Shown here one piece after another: positions 8,104-16,900 of a stretch of DNA of 64,000 nucleotides. Both the position numbers and the translations under genes were made by a program. Below the pieces are notes generated by a model. The model had not been told where the DNA came from, made no database searches, and saw only the letters and a program-made list of their open reading frames with translations. The DNA comes from Todiramphus chloris collaris (lineage: Eukaryota > Chordata > Aves > Coraciiformes > Alcedinidae), in assembly GCA_025345505.1 (NCBI GenBank), contig JANVCC010000049.1, forward strand, positions 7,221,568-7,285,567, given 5' to 3'. Positions within the stretch are counted from its first letter, which is position 1, and every line of letters starts with the position of its first letter.

Positions 8104-10275
8104 ATTCCGAGGGTATTGTCCATAATTAGTAACTGGGTTTACATAGTTCATCTGGTTAACAGGGTACATGGAAGTCATAGGATTTGCATTATTTACAGGA
8201 TTTACATTATTTACAGGATTGTTATTAATTACAGGAGTCACATATTCATTCCCCCTACTCACGTTTTGACCTGAGGCCCATGTAGTTGGACCAAAGGACT
8301 GCTCATAGACAACTGGAGCAGCCTGCCTTCTGAAAGAATTCTCTCTTCTTTTTGGTTTACCTTGTAAGTAGAGTACTCGTGCCTGTAGAGCAGTGGTAGG
8401 TTTTCCATCCCATCTGCTCATATTCTCTCCAAAGGCACGGAGAAGAGACCACAGGGTACGTCGTGACATGTATTGTTCCTGTTTAGCTGGTCTCGAAGAA
8501 GAGCGCATTCTCCTAGTGGCTTCAACACGGGTCCACTCAGGGGATGAATAAGATCTTTTCTCTCTTCTCTCTATTTTTGCAACCAGGCTTTTAACTGATC
8601 TCTCGAGGGCTGATAAACGGACATGTATAGGACCAGAGACATTGTCTTCATACTGTCGTGCTCTCTTGGCCACTTCTGTCACAGTTGGTACCTCTTCATC
8701 GTCTGTTCCCCAGACCAATGTTGACAATGTGTGGGAATACGCTGGTGGGGCACTCCGCACAAACTTCTGCAAGATGGGTCGCTGGCATGGGATTGCATCA
8801 GGGTTCACTATTTGCCTATCACCATAGATCACCTGTCGCACAGCTAATTCTCTCAAATACTTAATACCTTTCTCCATGGTGTTCCATTTGCTTGGACGAC
8901 AATCGATGTCCTCCTTATAGGGGTACCTGGATTTTACAGCTGACAAGAGTCTTCTCCAGAGACTGATGGTGTTGCTCTTTCTTGCAATCTCTTGATCAAT
9001 TCCTCCATCTCTGGCCAGGAATCCCAGCTGCCTGGCTTCTCTGCCATTCAGTTTGATGGTGTGGGCACCATTATCCCAGCATCGGAGTAGCCAAGTGATC
9101 AGTGGCTCACCTTCATGTCGGCTATAGTCCTTTCTCAGATTTCTCATCTCCTTCGTAGGTAAAGATTTGTTGGTACCCTCTGCATCTGATGACTCCACAT
9201 CTGATGGTTTTGCTTTAGAAGGGCCTGCTCCACTGTCATCTGACCACACTGGGCGATCTGTTTTTGTTAGGTGTTTCTTTCCAGTTGCAGTGGCATCAGG
9301 CTTTGCATCTGGTTCTGACTCATACTCAGATTCAGCTTGGGAAGGACCATTTCCCTGATCTGCTCCTGGACTTGGCTGTTTTGTTTGTTTTCTCTTCTTC
9401 ACAGGAGCAACTTGTACAGGTACAGTTTGAGTGGGAGTGGACACAGTAGCTGTCGGTGTAGCTGCCGGCTTTGCTGCTGGAGCTGGAACAGCTCCAGTGC
9501 TTGTTGTGGGAGTTGGAGCAGCAGCAGCGCTTGTTTTGAGAACAGGAGGAGCAGCAGCAGCAGCAGGGCTCGTTGGGGGGGCCTGCGGAGACTGAGTAGC
9601 CGTGGTGCTTGGGTTTGGAGCTGGCGCAGCAGCAGGGCTCGTTGGGGGGGCCTGTGGAGACTGAGGAGCCGTGGTGCTTGGGTTTGGAGCTGGTGCAGCA
9701 GCAGGGCTCGTTGGGGGGGCCTGTGGAGACTGAACAGTCGCAGCATGTTTCCTGCGTACAGAGCGTGTCACAGACCGTCGCAGGGAAGCAGCACGCGATC
9801 TACGTTTTTTGGTGGCTACCCGACCTGTGTTACTGCACTGATGACTAATATGACGCCACACGATGAAAATATTAGAAATTAATAGCAATAATATGATCTT
9901 TTGGTAATAACCACATCCACAGTCCTCACAAATTGGAGTTCTAAAAACTGGGGTAGTCAGATTAGCATAGTGTGGAGCAGTATACATTCCCAAGGTAAAA
10001 CCAAAAGTATTCTTAGTAATAAAATCCACTATGTAATGCCCGTAGTACCGAGACGCACTCGCTGCCCAATTCAGTGCAACATAAATCAGAGATAAACACC
10101 ACAGAAAAGCAGAGGCTTTCGCCCAGCGCCCAAGCCCGAGAGCTTTCAGATAAACGGTGAGAACAAGCAAGGAGTAACATAACGCGTACGGCACATAAGG
10201 GAACACTACAGCATTTAACTCTGAAAGAAATGCTAAAAGGAGACGAACGGACACTGCTCTTAGGAATGACATCAT
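8101..10275 (-). CDS. gag: Gag polyprotein with N-terminal membrane domain
   Basis: Structural polyprotein, 724 residues, starting at ATGATG at 10275 with an in-frame TAA just upstream. Residues about 11-45 and 52-71 are strongly hydrophobic, and about 126-139 form another likely membrane segment after a Cys cluster (CEDCGCGYY, 116-124); NLTT at 105 is a glycosylation-type site. A basic patch follows (155-177), then three 23-residue Pro/Ala-rich repeats (182 to about 243) and an acidic Ser-rich linker. Residues about 375-545 look like the capsid region (RKDYSRHEGEPLITWLLRCW, 381-400), followed by a predicted coiled stretch (550-572) and an Arg-rich area. The tail (680-720) is rich in Asn and PVNN-like repeats. 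There is no Cys-His box and no N-terminal Gly for myristoylation. The capsid assignment is by resemblance and gene position; the role of the membrane part is unknown. Confidence 0.88.
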   Translation of the reverse strand: MMSFLRAVSVRLLLAFLSELNAVVFPYVPYALCYSLLVLTVYLKALGLGRWAKASAFLWCLSLIYVALNWAASASRYYGHYIVDFITKNTFGFTLGMYTAPHYANLTTPVFRTPICEDCGCGYYQKIILLLLISNIFIVWRHISHQCSNTGRVATKKRRSRAASLRRSVTRSVRRKHAATVQSPQAPPTSPAAAPAPNPSTTAPQSPQAPPTSPAAAPAPNPSTTATQSPQAPPTSPAAAAAPPVLKTSAAAAPTPTTSTGAVPAPAAKPAATPTATVSTPTQTVPVQVAPVKKRKQTKQPSPGADQGNGPSQAESEYESEPDAKPDATATGKKHLTKTDRPVWSDDSGAGPSKAKPSDVESSDAEGTNKSLPTKEMRNLRKDYSRHEGEPLITWLLRCWDNGAHTIKLNGREARQLGFLARDGGIDQEIARKSNTISLWRRLLSAVKSRYPYKEDIDCRPSKWNTMEKGIKYLRELAVRQVIYGDRQIVNPDAIPCQRPILQKFVRSAPPAYSHTLSTLVWGTDDEEVPTVTEVAKRARQYEDNVSGPIHVRLSALERSVKSLVAKIERREKRSYSSPEWTRVEATRRMRSSSRPAKQEQYMSRRTLWSLLRAFGENMSRWDGKPTTALQARVLYLQGKPKRRENSFRRQAAPVVYEQSFGPTTWASGQNVSRGNEYVTPVINNNPVNNVNPVNNANPMTSMYPVNQMNYVNPVTNYGQYPRN
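9550..9732 (-). repeat. 69-bp in-frame tandem repeat within gag
   Basis: Two full units and a partial third of a 69-bp repeat code for 23-residue blocks starting QSPQAPPTSPAAA (residues 182, 205 and 228). Units differ at only a few bases. The period is a multiple of three, so gain or loss of a unit keeps gag open. It lies in the linker between the membrane part and the capsid part. Confidence 0.9.
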
Positions 10276-10395
10276 TTAGGCAGTCTGTTTTAGTTTCCAG
10301 TTCTTAAAGGCACTCAGGAAAAAAAGGTGATACTCTCTGAAGCAAGTGAAACGGAATTTGAACTATTTCGGCCAATCAATCAGAGCTCTGATCGT
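10276..10395 (-). other. Provirus leader
   Basis: Only about 120 nt separate the primer binding site from the gag ATG, a short leader. It carries a 14-bp perfect palindrome, ATCAGAGCTCTGAT, at 10379-10392, a few bases from the primer binding site. Packaging and dimerisation signals are expected in this region, but none can be assigned from one sequence. Confidence 0.6.
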
Positions 10396-10413
10396 GCCCC
10401 ACGTTGGGCGCCA
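10396..10413 (-). other. Primer binding site, tRNA-Lys1,2
   Basis: In sense the 18 bases read TGGCGCCCAACGTGGGGC, the complement of the 3' end of tRNA-Lys1,2, the primer also used by foamy viruses and Mason-Pfizer-type viruses. Seven bases separate it from the end of U5 at 10421, more than the zero to three found in most retroviruses. Confidence 0.9.
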
Positions 10414-10420
10414 ATAAATC

Positions 10421-10926
10421 TGTCGTGGTTTAGGGTCAGGGCAGCCCTTTAAACCTATAACAGACGCTCTCTGTTAACCCCCCTCCCTCCCCAAAGGGGA
10501 AGAGAAAGGGAATAAGGGAGAGAGACTTAGATTAGAAAAGGAAACTAGAACAGCTTTAATGAAAAGGAAAATAATAATTATAAAAATGGAATATATACAA
10601 ATATATACAGAATCCAGCTCCCGAACACATCTCCCGTCTGCTGCGGGGCCCAGTCTGGGACTCCCCCGGAGCCTGCACAACATCAGTGGTGACGGTGATG
10701 TAATTACCATCAGGGGGGTTGGGTTCGATACTGGTTTTGTATATATTTGTATATATTCCATTTTTATAATTATTATTTTCCTTTTCATTAAAGCTGTTCT
10801 AGTTTCCTTTTCTAATCTAAGTCTCTCTCCCTTATTCCCTTTCTCTTCCCCTTTGGGGAGGGAGGGGGGTTAACAGAGAGCGTCTGTTATAGGTTTAAAG
10901 GGCTGCCCTGACCCTAAACCACGACA
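10421..10926 (-). repeat. Rearranged 5' LTR: palindrome of LTR fragments
   Basis: 10421-10608 matches the 3' LTR from its U5 end to just past the TATA-like run (3847-4036) in normal orientation. 10609-10926 is the reverse complement of 3847-4166, so it repeats the same 188 bp plus 130 bp of neighbouring U3, inverted. The two 188-bp arms (10421-10608 and 10739-10926) are identical base for base; the spacer is 10609-10738. About 600 bp of U3, including the normal TG end, is missing. Both outer ends of the provirus are therefore U5 ends, and the target duplication abuts the inverted one. TATA-like and ATTAAA motifs occur once in each orientation. Confidence 0.92.
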
Positions 10927-10931
10927 CTACT
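10927..10931. repeat. Target-site duplication, right copy
   Basis: CTACT directly after the terminal CA of the inverted LTR fragment, identical to 3842-3846. Its position shows that the inverted U5 end was the end joined to host DNA, unless the match is chance (about 1 in 1,000 for a given 5-mer). Confidence 0.85.
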
Positions 10932-13900
10932 GGAGGTGGCACATCTGTCAGGAACCTTCCACAATTTGTGAGCATTTACATCAACATCTGTCAAGAAAGA
11001 GTTAGTCGTGAGTGTGAGGAGGAATCTCCTTTCAGAAAGGTTCTTTTGTTGGCATTTTGCAGCATTAAATGGCAAAAAAAAAAAAGTAGCACCTTGATCT
11101 GACTAATTTAATTAGCATAATTTGATCTGTGACTGTAGAACATTTGATCTCTACTTTGAAAAGCAGGATTTACAACAGTGTGGAGTGGGGGACAGGGGTG
11201 TCAGTGCTGCTCTGGGAGGCAGGGATATGTGCTGTGGAGGTCTATGTTCAGATCTGAGGATTCAGTCCACCTGGAGATGCTTCTCTGGACTCAGTCCCCT
11301 TGCAAACCCCTCATGTCCTGGGCCTCCTGCCTCTGCTGTCTTGGGGCAAGGTGGCTTCAGTCAGCTGTGACATCTCCCTGCTTCTTTACGGGACTGCTCC
11401 TGCTGGAGATCCAGGAGGGAAGGAGGATGGTCCAGCAAAAGTGATTTCAGAGCAGCAAACTGTTTCGGGGAAAGCGTGCTGGCAGCTTGACCAGAAGTTC
11501 TTGTTGCTGCCTTAATTAAATAAATAAGGAAGCAATTAAATAGAAACTGTGGCAGCCTCAGAAGCGAAATGGTCCCCTGCCTGCCCTCTCCCCCTCGCCG
11601 TTGCTGGCGGCAGAGCAGCGCTGCAAGCTGGCTGCGTTTCACTGGAGATGTGGCTGGATTTCTCAAGAGAAAAATATCCAGAGGGACAAGACGCGATGCT
11701 CTCCTTTCTGACATCTTAAGCTTGTCACAGACGCCGAGCCTGCTTCACCCAACGTGATTATCTCTCCCTCTGTCAAGGAGGCAGATGCCTCGGCTAGGAA
11801 AATATCGTCCCCGGCCTGTCATCTGGATTCTATAAATGGAAATAGGCCTTTGCTAAGCCAGAAATTATATTTAGATGCAACTGGGGTGAGGGAAAAAAAG
11901 AAGAAAAAGAATAAATAAAGTCCAAACCCTTCAGAACTGCAACAGGAACAACAAAGCACTTAGGTTAGCCCTAATCATCTGTAAATGTTGATGCATTCTT
12001 TAAATGTAGACTGCATAAATAAAAGTTATTCTTCTGTCACTCCTTTTATCTCTACCTAAAGCATTCACTTGCCAGTCAGGTTTCTGTGTGCAAGCCATAA
12101 ATATTCAGCTCTTTCTGGAATAGTTTTTGCCTGGTATTTGTTCATTTTCATCTAAACTTTCCATTTGCCAGAAGCAGCAAGAGCAAAACTGCTGTGAGCT
12201 GGAGGTGTGCGTTTAAGCAATTTAACCTTGGATAGCCTGCAAAAGCCTTATCTGACCAGGACTTATTGGCCCTATGATAAAGAGTGAGTCAAAAATAATA
12301 TAAAAATCTCTGTGGTTTTGGGATGAAGGAAATTTAAATGTTGTCCGTGCTGCAATCAGTGCTGGGAACGTGTCATGTTCCTGCTCTGTGGGATAGGCAT
12401 GAGTGACTATGAGAGATTAGTTCTTAAGGCTCAGGTTTTAATAGGTTTCTGTGTGTAGTGCTGACCAAGCAGACTGGGGTGCCAATGTTTTAAAGGCCAT
12501 TCAGGAGAAATCAGGGAGACATTTTACGGAGAGCTTCACTAAACACAAAGGCAGGTCAGCCAAAAAATGCGGACTTGTCTAATTATTTCAGCTTAGGGGA
12601 AAAAGCATCCTTTTGAATTTTTACTCTTGTAGAAACAGACAAAATTGTTCTTGGGCAACTCTCACTCCCCATGTTGTTTCGGCTGAGCTTCTTCATGGCA
12701 AACAAATGGAAAAAAAAAAAAATAGATATGTGGAGTGCTGTAGGAATGAGTGTGGAGCTTGAGATGGAGAAGTAGGGGCAAAGGGAGTGTGGGGGAAGCA
12801 AGGGTACTCTTTAGTCCTTTCAATTTGGTTTGGAGGAGAAAGGATGATAAAAACACTTTAAATGTTCTTTTGTGCTGGAGCATCCATGTTAAATCTCTGG
12901 AAGTGGGGAGGTTGTGCGGACTGTGTTGGTTGGTCTGGTACCATAGGGCACCCAGTCCCCAACTGTCCTGCACTAGAGGTGTCTGGCCTTTTTTTGTGGC
13001 TATAATCAGTGAGGTAGGTCAAGCCCATGGGTAAGGTAAGGAAATCTGAGAGCAAATGCAAGCCCTGTTGCCTCTCGCCGGGCTGTGAAAACCCAACCGA
13101 AGCTTCCAATGAAGAAGGACTTTGTTGCTGTTGCTCGTTAGGTGTGTGTCCTCAGAGGGATGGGGGTGATTGCCAGGAGGAGGTGGGCAGCGGCACGTGT
13201 ATGTTACCTATGGGCATGGAGACCTGTACAAAGGCAGGGAGAAAGGCTTGTAACCTTTGCAAACGTCAGTCCAACCTGTTCAGATGTAACCAGGGGTCTG
13301 TGCAGAGGGTTCTTTGAGAGCACAGAATTAATTGCAGAAGGCTTGGTGACATCAAATCAAAGTACAGTTGCATTTGCTGTCTTTTCCAGGAGTGAGGGAT
13401 ATGGAGATGCAATTAGTGATGAACCACACTCGGTATTTTGCTCTCTGTGCTCTAAAAATGAGTGGAGATCATTGATGGTCAGGACCCTGCTTTTTAATTC
13501 TCACCCTGAAGATGTGTCCTGTTGCTTTTGAGGCCCTTGATGTTGCTAGCTTGCAGTGTGGGTGTGTTGCTGCCAGCAGTGAGGATAAATTGCACATGTC
13601 ATCCTACCAGCCTCCCACCCTGTCTCCCAACTCATGAGATTATGGTCACAGATCCACCTTTCTGCCCTTGCCCCATGCGGAAGAGGGAGGAAACCTTTCC
13701 TGTGGTCCCTTTTCTCCTACCTGATCTTGCCTTTGGGAAGGATGTGATGAGGTCAAGGGCTGTATTGCTTCTCCTTAGGCATTGGCTCTGCCCACACTGA
13801 GTCTGCAGGGCAAAGGATGCTGAGCTAGGGTGGAGTCTAGGACTTGAGGATCTGCCAGGCATACAGGTGGTTCTGGCCTGCTTGAGCTCCTGGGCAGGCT

Positions 13901-16900
13901 CATGGGCTGCCTCTTGGATCACTGGAATATGAACTGGGTTCCTGGGGAGAAAGCCTGTGAAACTCTATGAAGAAATTCATGGAGAAGTTGAGCCTGGCAA
14001 GTTTTACTGAAGACTTGTCTGAGAATGCTGCAGTTTTGTTAGCAGAGAGCTGTATGTTTGCTTTTCTCCTCTTTCCTTCACTGGAATTCGGTTGCTGTTT
14101 GTTACTTCAGTTTCCAGAGGCTGTCAGTTTTATTTGTTTTAGTATTCTGATTTCTGTGTTAGGATCAAAAAGAGAATACCATTGACCAAAAAGAATTAGA
14201 GGCAATAACTTTTTTCAGACTAAGTCTTTGAAAACTAATTTTTTGATATGGTTTAATTTCATGAGTGCTGAATTTCTGTTACACATAGGCCAGCTGGGCT
14301 GCAACAGCTGTAAAAAAAATATTGAAGTCTAGTAATGTGTTATTTATTAATGCATTACAGTTATAATGATTCACTTACAGGACTATTGTGAGAAGGGCAT
14401 CTTGTCTTAAAAATGGAAATTTACAATACAAGATAGTTCATTAGCAAGAGAACAAACTGAGAAGGACAGCACAAACAGAATAATATCCAGGCTTTATATG
14501 GGTTTGAATAGCATAGAAACTGAGAAATCCTAATAGAGGAAAAAAAGACTGAACTTCTATAGAAACGTAGAAATAAGTCTGGTTTCTGCAAATCTCATCT
14601 GTCATAACATAATTATTGGAAAGCTCATTAGAGGCTGCAGGCTTCAATCAGAGAGAATTGCAGTGGTAAAATAAATGAGATCCATCACAACCGTGCAAAG
14701 ACCAGCGGATAACTTAATCCTGCATGGGACTTACTTGGGAGCATCAGAAACTATTTGCCAGATGCAAGATAATGTCAAGCAAATATTTAAAGCCGTAATC
14801 GTGCCACAGCATGTTAGAGGATAATAAAAGGTGCTGAAAGGGAGTTAAACGTGTCTGGTTTAAACAAATCATTTAAATGAAGGAAAGCAGTGAGGCAATT
14901 TTACATCTAGGTGCAGTGTTCACCTAACAAGAAACGTGGCAAGGGCGAGCAAGCTCCTGTGGTTGCTGAGAGGTGGTGGAGACTCTCTGGTGTGCTCTAG
15001 ATACTTTACCATCCGTTCTTCTTCTCCAGCATCAGCTTGCTGTGACTTTGCAGTTGTGGGGCTTTTATGCTGCGTGTTGGCAGTCCCTTTGCTGTCTGGA
15101 GTATGTGGTGCTAAGGAGTTTTGGTTAACGATTGAGTAAAAGTTGTGTTGTCAGAGCCCAGCCAGGGAGCAGTTTGGCACTGCTGAGTGTGGCTGGGCTC
15201 AGGAGAGAGCTGGCTCAGGAGAGCAGTTCAACGCTGGAGAGCATGTGCTTCAACACCTTGTTTATGCAGCTTGTGCCTGTTTACATTTTTATCCTCAATA
15301 AGCTTCTGTGGAACTGTTAATTGCTTCATTTCTTGCCTTCTGGCTATTTCCTTTGTTCTAGGTGGTTGGGTGATGGACATCTACAGAAAGGAATGGATGT
15401 TGGGGCTTTGACCTCTTTCTGCCTAAGACTTGAGACCGATTCCAGTTATTTTCGCTTTTCTGCGAACAAACAAAGGAGATGTTCTGAACACACAACGTGT
15501 CAGCTCTCCACACAGTTTCTGGTTTGTTCACCCACAGCTGTTTCAAGTGCCCTTCCAGGCAACTGCCCACAGCGGGACACTTTGTCTAGACATGATGTGA
15601 AGCTAAAGCTGTTAGTCAGACTCTATTAATATATGATATGCAAAGCATTCCTGGAGAGAAACTTCAGCGCAGATCTGTCAAATATGGCCAAGGGAAGCTC
15701 TCTTTCGTTGTCTTACCTGGTGGGAGAGAATGACTTCTTATGGGTAAGGGCAAGGTCTGAGCCCCAGCATCACGAGCAGCCTCACCCAGCACGGCTGCGG
15801 TGGTTGAGTCAGCCCCAGTGTCAGCTCCTCGGCTGCGGCACACAACAATTACGGCAGTAATTCAAGTCAGAAAAGTGACAGAACTGTTTAATGTATGTCA
15901 GAGTGACAGTGAGTCATCTCTGATCGGTGTGTTTAGCTGCCTGGAGATCCACAGGCACCTGGGGCAGCCTCAATCCCACGTCTGCATGACAGCTCAGGAC
16001 AAGGAGAAGCGACTCAAACCCACTGTCTGCTTCCTTTCAGAGAGGGCTTCATGTGGGTCTCATCCCAAAAGACCAAGGCAGTGAGAGGTAGGACCTGTTG
16101 TGGACAAGGCTTTGGGCAGGGTGGGATTTTGGGCACATCTGGTACCCGCAGCCTTTACCCCCCTCCTGCTTAGTGTGGAGACAAGCTGGACAGTGAGCAC
16201 ACTGGCAATTGTCTATCTGAGGTGAAATGAAGAGTTAAAGGCAGACTAAAGTACTAATAAAGTTCTGCAGAATCTCTCTGGGAGATTCGGGAGGAGCAGA
16301 GCGTGCTGGTAACTGGAAGTTACAGGGTAGTAGGTTTGAAAGTAAAAGGAAAGGTCGATTTGTTTTCAACCTGAAGGCCTCATTTCTTAAATGAATTCCA
16401 GAAGAACCTGTTAAAAAATGTTATTTTGTGTTCTCCAGCAGTCACTTAAGATGCAAGTGAAGCCGTGGGGGCTAATATTAAAAATACTGTAAGTGCTTAT
16501 GTGGCGAGGAGCTGTAGAGAGACTGGTACCACTGGTGATTAGGAACTGCACAGGTACTGCTGAGCACAGGGTTTGCAAAACTGAGCTGCCCACAGCAGCA
16601 CAGTGCCCAGTGCTGAGTATTCACAGGACCTCCATTCTCCATTACTTGTTTTAACAGTTGTTCAAGCCAAATATTCAGGTATTGCAAATTGCTCTGAAGC
16701 TTTTCTTGATTTTTAAAATTTATTTATGCATTTATTTTTCCTGTTCATCTGGAGCTGGTATGAATCCACACGTTTGAGACATTTACAGCAACGAAAACTC
16801 CTTTCCATGTTTTAAAGTTTTTTTTTTTTCAACCAACTTCCAGAACAAATGTTTTAATTTATTTTGAGCTGTGTAAAGGCCCAGTGGGCATAAGTGCGAT

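Larger units (their letters stand above)
3847..10926 (-). mobile_element. Class III (ERV-L-like) endogenous retrovirus
   Basis: A provirus read on the minus strand. In sense order it has a rearranged 5' LTR (10926-10421), a tRNA-Lys1,2 primer binding site (10413-10396), a leader, gag (10275-8101), an in-frame UAG, pol (8100-4906), a polypurine tract (4654-4644) and a 3' LTR (4643-3847). Both ends are TG...CA and the element sits in a 5-bp duplication. Integrase, reverse transcriptase and capsid-like Gag sequence establish that it is a retroelement. There is no envelope frame between pol and the 3' LTR and no dUTPase. Where they can be compared, the two ends differ at five bases plus one 2-bp indel over about 320 bp, and both large frames are open, so the insertion is recent. 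ERV-L assignment rests on gene content and duplication length; no database search was possible. Confidence 0.93.

Noticed and set aside
9337..9882. A 181-codon plus-strand frame
   Set aside because: It is the antisense shadow of the repeat-rich part of gag, with Ser/Arg/Trp-rich translation.
10474..10873. Two 104-codon frames on opposite strands with the same start and end peptides
   Set aside because: They are the same LTR sequence read twice through the palindrome; low-complexity AT-rich translation, not genes.
3847..10926. A DNA transposon with long terminal inverted repeats (TGTCG...CGACA) and a 5-bp target duplication
   Set aside because: The inverted repeats arise only from the rearranged 5' LTR; the interior has retroviral gag, protease, RT, RNase H, integrase, a primer binding site and a polypurine tract.
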